Source: Cavia porcellus (Eukaryota; Chordata; Mammalia; Rodentia; Caviidae). From it: 64,000 bases of DNA. Positions 1 to 10,510 of the stretch are shown here, one piece after another (positions within the stretch are counted from its first letter, which is position 1; every line of letters begins with the position of its first letter). The notes under the pieces are model-generated. The model was not told where the DNA came from. It searched no databases and saw nothing but the letters and a program-made list of their open reading frames with translations. The translations under genes were made by a program, and so were the position numbers. The DNA is taken from the NCBI RefSeq assembly GCF_034190915.1, contig NW_026947484.1:183948982-184012981 (forward strand). Reading direction: 5' to 3'.

Positions 1-480
1 CCAACCATCATCATCTGTTTCTGGTAGGGGAAGTCTTGGGCCAAGACTTACTGCAGCAACAGGTGGTTCACAGAAATGAGCAGCTTACGATGAACTTACA
101 CTTACCAAACTGTGGTGCCGAACTTACTCCTACCCAGTTGTGGCACTGAACTTGGCAGGCTGCAGATCCAGTATGATAGAATTTGACAGCATTGGTGGCC
201 ACAGGTATGATACAGGTGCTTTTCCATTCACAATGTCTCTGTCTAGAGCTGGGCATAATTTACCAGTACTGCTTTGGAATGTTTATTTTCTATTGATCTT
301 TGGTTGGTTAATTTCTGTTATTATTTTTGCAATCATGTCAAATTGTTATCCATTCAAAACAACAAAGATTTAATGCAAAGATGTTTTACTGCAAAGATGT
401 TTTTATTGCAACTACAAAGCAAAAAAATCTACAGTTGTCCAACTGAAATAAGAAATCAAAGCATTGTGAGAATAAATTAC
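1..480. other. unassigned sequence at window start
   Basis: No recognisable coding frame or repeat family. The first 260 bases are less AT-rich than what follows and could be the edge of an old LTR or retrocopy cut by the window. I see no motif that decides it. Confidence 0.3.
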
Positions 481-636
481 TTAACCATAGAGAAAGACTA
501 TAAGAAGGAAAGAAAGAAAAGAATGAAACAAAAGAAAACAAAACATTATAAAATGGTTGTAGGAAGACCTAAACAATCAGTTATGATCTTCAATGCTTGT
601 GGAATAAATTTATCCATTAAAAGATATAGAATGACT

Positions 637-726
637 CTGGATATAACTCAATGGCACAGCACCAGCCTGGCAAGCATGAGGTCCTGAGTTCAATTCCCAG
701 TACCAAAAAAAAAAAAAAAAAAAAAA
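637..726 (+). mobile_element. Diverged tRNA-derived SINE with poly(A) tail
   Basis: A short tRNA-like body with a B-box-like 'gagttcaattccc' and a tail of about 22 A. It is flanked by a perfect 16-bp TSD, aagatatagaatgact, at 621-636 and 727-742. The body differs from the younger ID-like copies in the window. Confidence 0.85.
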
Positions 727-3016
727 AAGATATAGAATGACTGAATTGATTGAAAGCAAAAACCTGAATACAAAACAGTAGGATTCAAGTATATGTTGCT
801 TATGAGAAACACATTTCATCTCTGTGCACAGAGCTTGAAATGAAGGGATGGAATAAAATATTCTAAGAAGGTAAAATAATAAAGCATTTATACTTACATC
901 TGATAAAATAGACTTTAACTCAACAGCATTAAAAAGAGGTCAGTGTATAATGAAAAAGAAGAAATGGCAGTTCTAGATGTGTATGTACTCAGCATAATAA
1001 AAATCTACCCAAATATGTCAAATAAATATAAATAGATCTGAAATGTGAAATAGATTCTAGTACTATAAAGTTGAAAATTTTTAACATCGCATTTTTAGCA
1101 ATAGATAAATCACCCATACACAAAATCAACAAAGAAATAGCAGAGTGAAATTTTGCCCTTGACCAAATGGACGTCACATCCATCTACAGAACATTCCATA
1201 ACTTGGCTATACAAACCACAAAATTTTTCTCATCAGCACATGGAATATTCTCCAGGAAATGGTACAGTACAAAGAAAAATCTCAACAATTAAAATAAATC
1301 ATGTTGAATGTCTTTTCTGAACACAGTGCAATAAAACTATATGTCAAAAACAAGAAGAACTCTGTAAACGTTAAAATACATGGAAATTAAACAACTTACA
1401 TTTTAACTACGAATGATTTAGATAAGAAATTAGTGAATATTTTGAAACAAATAAAAATAGAGACCCATCATACCAAAACCTCTGGGATACATCAAGAAAA
1501 TGACTAAAAGGGAGAGCAATAGCCACATCGAAAAAGCAGGCAGATCTTTCTTTAACAACTCATCACTGCATCTTCAGGAACCAGATAAATTAGAAAAAGT
1601 TTAGTGAAGAAAGAAGACATATAGAAAGAAATAATTAATAGAATGACAGAAGTAATAAATTTCAGAGAAAAGATAAATGAAAGTGAAATTAAATTGGAAT
1701 AAAAATCAACAAAATAAAAAGTTAGTTCTTCAAAATGATAAGCAAAACAGAGACAAACTCTTAGCCAGACTAAGAAAAGAGAATATTCAAATAAATAAAA
1801 TCAGAAATCAGAAGAGAGGCATTATAACTGCCAGTACAGAGATATTAAAAATCATTTGAGCTAATTATAAATGATTATGGACAACAAATTTGATAATCTA
1901 GAGCAATTTGAGAAAAATTTAAACATGTATCTCTCACCAAGAATGAATCAGAAATAACTGAAAACTTGGAGAGTCCAATGTGAACAATTTTGATTGAATC
2001 AGTAATAAAAGTCTTCCATCAAAGAAAAACCCAGGACCAGATGGCTCCACTGCTCAATTCTACCAAATGTATAAGAAGAAATAAATACTCTGAAAGTTAT
2101 TCTGAATAATAAAAGAGAAAGGAATACTTCCAAGCATTTTAAGAGGGCACCGTTACCTTGTTACTGAACAGTTAAAGACACAACACAAAAGCAAAATTTC
2201 AGACCAATGTTCTTGATGAACATAAATGTAAGAACTCTTTAAAAACTACTACAAACCAAATAAAAAAACACATTATAAACCCTATCCCCTATGATTCATT
2301 TGGTATTCATTTGGAGGATGAAAAGATGCTTACATATATGCAAATCAATAAATGCAATAAATCACATTGACAGAATGAAGGACAAAAATCACAGTCATCA
2401 CAATAGATGCAATTTTTAAAATAAAATTCAGCACTCTTTCCTGAAAAAAACATTGAATGAATCAGGTATAGAAGGGAAATATTTCATAGGTAAGGTAACC
2501 CATAATAAGGCCACAGCAAACACTGTGCTGTGTATGAAAATGGAAAGCTATCTAACATCTGAAATAACACAAATAAGACCACTATCACCGATTTTATTCA
2601 ACATTGTTCTGAAAGTCCTACCAGAGCGGCCAGGAAAGAGAAGAAAACAAAGACGTACAAGTCGGAGAAGTGCTATTGTCATTTTTAGAAATAATATACA
2701 CAAAAATTCCCAAATATGCCAAAATATTAGAACAAATGAATTCATCAAAATTCCAGAGTATAAAAATTGATATATAATATTCAGTAGTGTTGCCATATGC
2801 TGATAATGGATTATATGAAACAGAAATCAAGAAAACATTTCCATATATAATAAATATAATAATATTGAGAAAGAAATTTAACCAAAGAAGAAATTTCACC
2901 AAAAATTTCACCAATAATAACAAAATTTTAGTGAAAAAAACTGAAGTGCACACAATCTGGAAAGCTATCCCATATTTATGAATTGGAAAAGTTAAATTTT
3001 AAAAAATGTCTGTATC

Positions 3017-3127
3017 GGGGCTGGTGATTTAGCTCAGCGGCATAAGTGCCTGCCTTGCAAGCAGGCAGTTGTGAGTTTGATCCCTGGTACCAATAAAAAC
3101 GAAAAAGACCTAAAAAAAAAAAAAATC
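3017..3127 (+). mobile_element. ID-like SINE (tRNA-Ala derived)
   Basis: It has the Pol III A box (tagctcagcgg), an anticodon-arm relic with a 5-bp stem (cctgc/gcagg) around the loop cttgcaa (anticodon TGC, Ala), a B box and an A-rich tail. A perfect 15-bp TSD, aaaaatgtctgtatc, lies at 3002-3016 and 3128-3142, inside the older L1. Confidence 0.95.
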
Positions 3128-3269
3128 AAAAATGTCTGTATCACACAACGTGAATGATAAATTCAATGCAATTGTTATCAAAATACTAATGATATTTTTT
3201 ATAAAATTAGAAAAAACAGCTAAAACATTCATACAGAGCTAGGAAAAAATTCTGAGTAGCCAAAGCCTT

Positions 3270-3320
3270 CATGAGTAAAACAAACAACAACAAACAAACA
3301 AACAAACAAAAAACAAAGCA
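3270..3320 (+). repeat. (CAAA)n-rich simple repeat
   Basis: Imperfect caaa/caa units inside the L1 fragment. Confidence 0.7.
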
Positions 3321-3669
3321 GAAAACACTGTGGTACCTGACCCCAAAGTAAATACAAAATTAGTAATCAGACAACATGGAATTAGTATATAAACTAACAC
3401 ATAGATCAATGAAGATAATAAATAGCCTTGACATATCTACAGTTACCTGATATCAACAAACGTACTAAACACATGTATAGCAGAAAGAACAATTTTGAAT
3501 AAGTGATACTGTGAAAAATGGGTATCCAGATACACAATAATTAATCTAGACTATTATCTCTCACCAGTTAAAAAATTTAATTCAAAATAAACTAAAAAAC
3601 TTAAAATTAAGCATGTAAATGATACCTGAAACTGTGAGATCACTAGGAGAAAACCCTGTCTCAAAAAGG

Positions 3670-3675
3670 CACATA

Positions 3676-3708
<33 letters not shown>

Positions 3709-3713
3709 CCAAC

Positions 3714-3752
<39 letters not shown>

Positions 3753-3755
3753 GAC
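3670..3755 (+). repeat. (CA)n / poly(A) / (CA)n compound microsatellite
   Basis: A short CA run, about 20 A, then a second CA run ending in TA repeats. It lies at the point where the old L1 is interrupted and may mark the A-rich tail of an inserted element. Confidence 0.9.
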
Positions 3756-3779
3756 AGATTCTTGCCCTAGTATAAATTA

Positions 3780-4101
3780 GTGTACAATTATGATGATGAT
3801 CTAACATGGCAAAAGGCCAAAGCAGGTATACTTACCACTTCCTGCTTCTTCTTCAGCCCTAATTGCAACTCCCCTCTCCCCTTCCTGTTTGCACACACAG
3901 TGAATTCCAATCAGTTCCTCATATGTTATCAGTGCCCACCCCATGTGCCACTTCGGATCAGAGGCCATATAACCCTTGCCTCTCTGTATCCGGTCAAAGG
4001 AGACAGCCCAACTGCCATGGGTTGTGTGCTCCTTTCCATGTCCTCAACTCAATAAGCCTGTTAGTTTTGTACTTTTTGCTTCTCTATTGCACCAGAATAC
4101 T

Positions 4102-4105
<4 letters not shown>
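3780..4105 (+). mobile_element. Possible ERV solo LTR or LTR-like block
   Basis: A C-rich, non-L1 block between two halves of the same L1. It contains ccatataaccc (TATA-like) near 3965 and ctcaataagcctg (poly(A)-signal-like) near 4045, followed by a T-rich stretch. The order resembles U3-R-U5 of a gammaretrovirus-type LTR. No TSD or flanking viral sequence was seen, so this is tentative. Confidence 0.35.

Positions 4106-4106
<1 letters not shown>

Positions 4107-4147
<41 letters not shown>
4107..4147. repeat. (TA)n microsatellite
   Basis: About 20 uninterrupted TA units. Confidence 0.95.
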
Positions 4148-4159
4148 TAACATTTCAGT

Positions 4160-4575
4160 AACTAAATCAGATAATCTAGGTAAAAATGTGCAAGAGGCAA
4201 ACATAGAGACTTCTCAAAAGAGGACATTCACATGAACAATAAGTGGATGAAAAATTTACCTATTATTAATCATCAGCAAACACAAACCACAACTACAGTG
4301 AGATATCACCTCATTAAAAACTGATATTCTGAAAAAGACTAAAGAAAACACGTGTGAAAAAAATGTGGAGAAAGAGGAAACCCGTCACACCGCTGGGAGA
4401 GATGTAAATTAGCATAGCTGTCAAGGAAAACAGCTGAGAGGTTCTTTAAAACATAAAAAAAAACTATCACGTTACTCAGCAATCTCAGTATGGAGGAAAT
4501 ATTCAAAGACAATGTATTGATATGTTGAAGGGACAAATTTTCAAAGACTGAAAAAACATTTAAAAAAACAGATAT
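4160..4575 (+). mobile_element. LINE-1 fragment, sense, ORF2 3' end
   Basis: Continues the L1 of 480-3660. The typical C-terminal ORF2 order is present: a 'gagatatcacctcatt' type passage near 4300, 'atgtggagaaagaggaaaccc' near 4362, 'gggagagatgtaaattagca' near 4396. Frames are broken. Confidence 0.85.
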
Positions 4576-4579
4576 TTTC

Positions 4580-5200
4580 ACTATTTAGCTGCTTCTTCAT
4601 TGTTATAATACCCTTTTCTTCATATTTCATCTGCATCTTATTTAATCTCAACTCAAAATTAGTTTTGCTAGGAAGATTAAACACATAATTTATTTTAATC
4701 CTAGCATGGTTTTTTCCAAAAATTTGCTGTTGATAAAATTTAGAAAAGTGTCAGTTCCAGAAGTCATAATTTGAATGCCACAAAAGTTTTTAGGATTGTA
4801 GTCACAGTTTGCAAAGTCTCTGTGAAGTTTCTGGCAATTGTTACTTTGCTGTTTCTCGTACTCATGGAGGATTGTGGTTTACAATATGGGGGTGGCTAAT
4901 AAATATTGCTTTGCCATTAACACTACTCAAAATATTCCCTTTTGTTTCATGCATGTGTACCCCATTGTTTTTGCCACTTTCCTGAAACAGTCTCAGGATT
5001 CCTCTTTTGTTTCCTAGTTATACTGTCATGGCTACCCCAAAGTCATGGATTAAAAATGTTTGCATTTCACTGTCATGACTTCGGTTAAGAACCAGAGGTT
5101 TCATGGTGCCAGATCTGGAGAATAAGGTAGATGTGAGCACAGTGTTTTATGAGCCTGCTTTTCCATTGCAGACATTCAGCAGTCTCATTTACTGTATTTT
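4580..5200. other. unassigned; flanks piggyBac relic
   Basis: Moderately complex sequence, different in texture from the L1 on its left. It lies on the C-terminal side of the antisense piggyBac relic and could hold the remainder of that transposon, but I could not align transposase C-terminal motifs to it. Confidence 0.3.
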
Positions 5201-6210
5201 TAGCCATGCTCATTTTTATTAAAAGCAAGGGGGATATATTTTGAGCACAATTAATTGCAATCTTTCACTGTAATAAAACTTAAAAATTTGAACCTTTAGC
5301 ATGTATTTCTGAAATTCAAAGGAACCATATAATTCTCTGCTTTGAAACTGCAGCATTTCATTTGAAATTTCTGCTTTGTTCCTGTATACAGTGCCTGTGC
5401 TGGTTAACTTGTGTTCTGTTATCAAATGTAACATCAATTGGAAACCTAAACCAATTGTCAAATGTAGATTCTGACTAGGTTGGAGATGAGAGCAGCAAGT
5501 CTATTCACATCATACTGTTTATTACTATTTGAATGAGGACCTGATGGTTAAGTTCCAGGATAAATATCTAAATTGAAAAATGTATTCATATCTACAAGGA
5601 CATAAATTTTTATGCCATATTTAGAACCACAATTTTTCCATTGTTCTTTTACATTCCTGAAGTCACCATGAGAAATCTGTGCAAAATATAACAGACCTAT
5701 GAATGCTTTCAGTTCAGCTAGTAAGGTGTCATAATAAATACATTTTTGAATATGACTAATTGTTTTATTTGCATTTCAGCATTTGTATATTTCATATCTT
5801 GTAGAATTTCATCTGTCACAATTTTCAACATTGAGTGTCAGTGCTGGCATTCTGTTCAATACTTTTTACCCCTGGCAAAACCTCCACTACACCTTTGACA
5901 AGTTCTAATATTTGACCATTCCATTTGGTTGTATGGCCACTTGGTAACATTCCAACTGGTCAAATATGTACTCACATTGCTGTTTTTCTTCATCATCTGA
6001 ATCAAGGAAGCCTGCATTTCTTGTGTCTATATTAATCATTCTTGCTGTATTTTGCTGTCACAAAAACTTTGGCTCACATGGCCAGTGTCAAAGTCATCTC
6101 CATTACCATCTTCCACATACACTACTCTTCTGTTATGAAGGCATGCATTTTACCACACTAGAGCATCTTTATCATCCAGGTGCGAGTAATATGATGATTC
6201 ACTTTTGACC
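5200..6210 (-). pseudogene. Decayed piggyBac (DDE_Tnp_1_7-type) transposase relic
   Basis: On the minus strand, pieces of a piggyBac-family transposase occur in the right order but in shifting frames. There is an acidic N-terminal stretch (DSDDEE-like, about 6000), then IVTDEILQDMKYTNAEM (about 5825-5775), matching the family's 'F..dEil..iv.yTN' segment. Next come ELKAFIGLLYFAQ (about 5725-5690), the start of the catalytic fold, and KYGIKIYVLVDMNTFFNLDIYPG (about 5620-5555; last residues read across decay), matching the family's 'KYGIKiw.lcD..t.Y.l...iY.G'. Last is a stretch ending HKLTSTGTVYRNKAEIS (about 5415-5370), matching 'l.GTvr.Nrk.iP'. Internal stops and frameshifts show it is dead. 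In the family these proteins catalyse cut-and-paste transposition at TTAA sites. I did not identify terminal repeats. A domesticated-gene retrocopy is the alternative. Confidence 0.7.
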
Positions 6211-7426
6211 TTCTCCAAAACTTGCAAATCGAGTTTGTATATTTCATTATATTGCATTTGGCTACTTCGATGAGAAAAATCAAAAGAAAAGGTTTTCTTA
6301 ACAAACCCTGGAGTGGGGTGGGTCTCTTGTGATGCTCAGGGAAACATACACAAAACCAGTTACCATACCATAAAGTTGGGTCGAAATTCCATTTTGGCAC
6401 TTTTGCACACGTGCACACTCCTTGCTGCTCATCCCACCAAGTGGGTATGCATATTGATTGCTTCCTGTATTCCTCAGGGAAGGATTCTGAGACACAAAGC
6501 CAGGTACTATAATGCTAAAGCACAAATTTACAATACGAAAGTAAGGGATGGTTCCATTGGACCCAGAATTAGGGCTCTTAAGGAAGAGCACCTAAGACTT
6601 AAACTTCATTAGTGTTTTAGATTCTTGTAGTCACTTTTCAGATAAAGAAGAGTTAGGAAAGTTTGGTGTCATGGGCATTGGATGAATATTATAGCAAGGA
6701 CAAAGGCATTACAGCAGTTTTTAAATAAGAATCCCAAATTATTGTGAAGGATGTCAGATACTAAAAAGCCAATTAGTATGATGGCTGTGGTAATGAAGGC
6801 TCTTAATGAAATACACAGAATGGAAATCTATATGTCTTTTCTTGAAAATATAGTTACAGTAGATCATTAAATTTTTCTTAAATCAATTTAGTTCATTTAA
6901 GACTTCATTCATTTTCAGTACAATTTCTTTTCAAAAACATAAAGCCTTTTAAGAAATGATGTACACTATTATTAAATGATATAAATGTCATTTTAAGGTT
7001 TATATGAATATCTTTTAGATTCTTATTTTTAATAAGGAAGTTTAATCAATGTTCTTAAATCCCTTAGGAGAAAGTAACTTTTAAAATGATTTCAGTTAAT
7101 TGTTTAATAAATGCTTCTCAAAGATACTATCTTTTCTTTAGTTCCATTCCACTCACGTGATATTCACTATTAAAATTGCAAAGCTACTACTGTATATTCA
7201 TGAAGATAAATTTTTTCTTATTTTTTAAATTGATGTAAAAAAGAACTAGTGAATACAGGTCAAGGAATTTATGAAGTTCATTAATCATATTAATATCTTA
7301 ATCACATTTCACATGATCTTACATAAAATCCCCATTAATTTTAATCAACTACAAATAAGTCTTTTCTTATTTCTTCTATTTCCTATTATCATGTGTTATT
7401 TATTGTATTTATCAAAAATTAATGGA
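6210..7426. other. unassigned AT-rich sequence
   Basis: No convincing coding or repeat signal. 6290-6610 has somewhat higher complexity and short open frames on both strands, possibly the N-terminal or 5' part of the neighbouring piggyBac relic. 6610-7426 is plain AT-rich sequence. Confidence 0.3.
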
Positions 7427-7672
7427 GTCATGCTGATTATATTATAGCAGCTTTGTGATATAATTTCTGTTCAGGGATTGTGATATCTCCTGCCTTGCCT
7501 TTGTTGCCCAGGATTGCCTTTGCTATTTTTGATCTCTTTTGGTTTGAGATGAATTTTAGGAATGTTTTCTTTAGATCTGTGAAGCATGCTAACAGAATTT
7601 TGATAGGGATTACATTAATTCTGTGTAACAGTTTTGAGAGTATGGCCATTTTCACAATGTTGATGCTTCATG
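7427..7672 (-). mobile_element. LINE-1 5' segment, inverted (twin-priming type)
   Basis: Antisense ORF2 sequence; the minus-strand reading includes a [22 protein letters not shown] passage. It abuts the sense L1 at about 7673. The two parts come from neighbouring regions of ORF2, as expected of one insertion with an inverted 5' part. Confidence 0.8.
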
Positions 7673-9735
7673 GTACTAGAAAATAAACAGGCCTGAGAAT
7701 CAATAGAACAGAATAGAAGATACAGACACAACTATACACACACTCAGTCATTTTATCTTTTCTTATTTTAAAGAGATTAAGACAAAACAGGACATAACAA
7801 AGCAGATCAGAATAGAACAATGTAAGCAACACAGAATTTCACTAGAAGACAACCTCTAATTAACAGTAACTGCCACAATGTCTCTTTCTTTGAAATAACT
7901 GAGTATAACTTCATATACAATAGTATTAATCATAACAAAATAGTACAAAAACATTCAAGAGAATGAGAGTATTATAGGAAATTCAGAACCAAATAACAGA
8001 AAACAAACAATGGCTACTATATTATCTCATTTTCCATAGAAAATTTGTTTATACTTTCACACCTAATACAATCCAATAAGGTACAACATGATAAAGCCAA
8101 TGAGCAAAAGCATGGTAGGACTTCAGAGTAAGATGGTATTATATCAGTACTGGCTATTATGATGACTTGTTTCCCTCAAATTAGCTGTTCATACCATCAC
8201 AGTTAATAAAATCAAACAAACAAGGACAAACCCATTACAACTAACCAATGAGATCAGTATAAGGCTTCAAAACAATGTAATGGGGATTCACGATACCATA
8301 AACTCTTATGTACTCTTACTATTTCTTACACTAGGGAGACTATACGGTATTTATACATGTGAGTTTGACTTATTTTGCTTAGCCATTTTATCTTTGACAC
8401 AGGGGCCAAACATGTTTACTGGAAGAAAGACAGCCTCTTTAATAAATTGTGCTGGAAACATTAGCTTTCCTTATGTTAGCTTTCCATATGTTGAAGACTT
8501 AAACTAGACCCATGTCTATCACAATGCACTAAACTAAAGTCAAAATGGATCAAAGATCTAAACATTAAGGCAGAAACACTAAGTTTACTGCAAGAAAAAG
8601 AAGGTGGAAATCTAGACATAGGGGTAAGCAGAGAGTTCTTGAACAAAAAAAAAAAAAAAAAAAACCCACAAGGAAAGTACTTCAAAGAATAAACAAATGG
8701 GATCTCATCTTATTTAAAAGGTTTTGCACAACCAAAGAAAGCACCAAGGGAGAAAAAACTCATAGATTGGGAAAAGATTTTTGCTAACTGTTACTCTGAC
8801 AAAGGACTTTATTTAGAACATATAAAGAATTTTTAAAAAATTAGGTCCCCAAAATTCAAAGACCCAATCCAAAAATGGGCATCTGAGATGAATACACAAT
8901 TTTCATATGAAGAAATTCAAATGGCATAAAATATATGAAATAATGTTCAACATCATTGGTCATTCAAGACATGCAAATTAAAACACTGAGATAGCATCTC
9001 AATCCAGAAACAATGGATAATATCAAGAAATTAACATATAACAAATGCTAAAGGGATTGTGGGGAAAAAGGAATGCTTCTACATTGTTGATGGGAGGGCA
9101 GACAGGTGAAACCAGTATGGAAACTGTGGACATTCCTCAAAAAATTAGGGTTAGAGGTTCCATTCAATCTAGCTATTCCTTCCTGGGTATTTTCCCAGAA
9201 GAATTGAAAACATCATACCATAGTGATATATGTGCACCCGTGCTTGTAGCTGAATAATGTGTAATAGCCGGATCTTGGAAACAACTCAAATGCCCATACA
9301 CTATGGGACGGACAAAAAAGATGTGATATTTTTATACAATGGTGTACTACTCCACTATAAAGAAGGATAAACTTGAGGCTTTTGTAGATAAATGGATGTT
9401 ACTAGAGATTACAGTGTGTGATAAATCGAACTTGTGTGTAAACACTGTGTTGATGGGTGTAAGGAAATAGAAATAAATAAGATCCAAAAGTTACAATGGG
9501 TAGAGTGAAAGGAAATCAATTTTGCTTGCTTGTGTTTGGTAACCTGCTTAACTATTTTAAAAATGACAATATGCAATATAATCTCCATTATTAAATCCCT
9601 ATCATCTTGTATTGAAATCTTGTATTTGTTCTTATTGATGTTGCTGTCTGTTAACATTGGTTGTTGTTTTCTTTAGTTTATTTTATTGTTTTTTGGTTTT
9701 TCTGTGCTTTTTATTTTCTTTAAAATAAAAACTGA
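7673..9735 (+). mobile_element. LINE-1 3' part, sense, to poly(A)
   Basis: ORF2 3' region and 3'UTR, split by a 623-bp nested insertion at 7761-8383. Recognisable passages include 'atcaatagaacagaatagaa' (7700), 'caaaatggatcaaagatctaaa' (8541), the post-RT segment 8860-9200, and 'tttttatacaatggtgtactactcc' (9330). It ends in a T-rich 3'UTR and an A-rich tail at about 9722-9732. All frames are broken. An internal run of about 22 A at 8646-8667 lies inside former ORF2. Confidence 0.9.
7761..8383 (-). mobile_element. Nested 5'-truncated L1/half-L1 3' end, antisense
   Basis: Interrupts the host L1 with a perfect 12-bp TSD, cattttatcttt, at 7749-7760 and 8384-8395. Its content matches the RC of the 3' region of the family seen at 56449-57150. 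It has successive diverged modules of about 145 bp, each carrying a variant of 'ggctattatgatgtct...tcaaatagctgttcata', then 'ttacactagggagactatac', a motif shared with the other antisense L1 3' ends in this window. Confidence 0.8.
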
Positions 9736-9959
9736 AATTCAATTAATAAGTGTGTAATTAAAGTTATCAATTTATTATTTATGCATTAATATAGTTATGC
9801 ACATATAAATTGTATAAATGCAGTTCTAGAAAACATTATTAAATATGTACTATGTGTAACTGTATTATATAAATAATAAAATTAAGAAAGTAATTTATGA
9901 TAAATTTTAATTTAGTATTTTTCTTAATTCCTAAATAAAATCTTTTAAATATCTCATTA
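9736..9959. other. unassigned very AT-rich sequence
   Basis: Low-complexity AT-rich spacer downstream of the L1 tail; nothing recognised. Confidence 0.5.
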
Positions 9960-10510
9960 AAAACCCCAGAATCCTGGGAGTTCATCTACTCTTCATGAAC
10001 AGGATTATGGTTTCCTCACTACTTTATTAGTTGAATTTAGAGGAGCTCGTAATAATGAGATATTTGCTATGTATGTTGTTCAATCAGGACGATGGTTCAC
10101 AGTAAAAGTTGACTTCAAGGTTACTCTTGGAGGAGACATTTTTCTTTGATAAAATAATTTGAAAAACTGTGATGGCAAATTAGACCAAAAAGATAGCCCA
10201 AAACCTATAGTGTTTTGTATAAAACATGAGCAAAATATTTTGGCATGGATGGTGCTTAAACTCAGGAAGAGAAATAATGAAACAAAAGGAGGGAGTAATC
10301 AAGCTATAGAACAGGAAATTGGAGGACAAGACGAGCCGGAAGTCTGTAGCCGGAAGTCCTAACTGGAGGACAAGACGAGCCGGAAGTCTGTAGCAGTAGT
10401 GGGAATGGTCCAGTATTATTTGTATAAAGTATTTATATGATTGCTATATGAAGCTTGTTTCCAAGTTATTTAATAAAGTGGTACACAGTGACTTGAAGCT
10501 GTGTATTTTG
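9960..10510 (+). pseudogene. Unrecognised open segment; possible retrocopy or exon
   Basis: From about 9962 a frame stays open for 57 codons to TGA at about 10149. Its composition is protein-like and includes FRGARNNEIFAMYVVQSGR followed by WFTVKVDFKVTLGGD. A second open stretch, one frame away, continues at 10159-10362 (68 codons including the stop). An AATAAA lies at 10472-10477. A stop occurs just upstream of the first frame, and the bases before 9969 read ccccag, so either a 5'-truncated retrocopy broken by a frameshift or a terminal exon after an AG acceptor is possible. No poly(A) tail or TSD was found. I do not recognise the protein and assign no function. Confidence 0.35.
10321..10394 (+). 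repeat. 30-bp direct repeat with three CCGGAAGT motifs
   Basis: A 30-base unit beginning ggaggacaagacgagccgga is repeated exactly at 10321-10350 and 10365-10394, separated by a 14-base partial copy. CCGGAAGT, the ETS-family (GABPA/ELK-type) core, occurs at 10336-10343, 10350-10357 and 10380-10387. The block is CpG-containing in otherwise AT-rich DNA. Confidence 0.85.

Larger units (their letters stand above)
480..3660 (+). mobile_element. Old LINE-1 fragment, sense, ORF2 body
   Basis: A decayed sense L1 copy. Recognisable ORF2-type stretches appear in the correct L1 order: endonuclease end near 1150-1270 (a 'gaccaaatgga...catctacagaacattcca' type passage), the inter-domain region near 1480-1860, the reverse-transcriptase segment near 2030-2100 (a 'ccaggaccagatgg' type passage) and 2330-2640, and post-RT sequence near 3400-3660. 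All frames are broken by stops and indels, so no protein can be made. SINEs at 637-726 and 3017-3127 interrupt it. The element continues after 4160. The 5' edge is approximate. Confidence 0.85.

Noticed and set aside
3017..3090. Possible functional tRNA-Ala gene
   Set aside because: The acceptor stem does not pair, a poly(A)-type tail and TSD are present, and many similar copies exist: a tRNA-derived SINE, not a tRNA gene.
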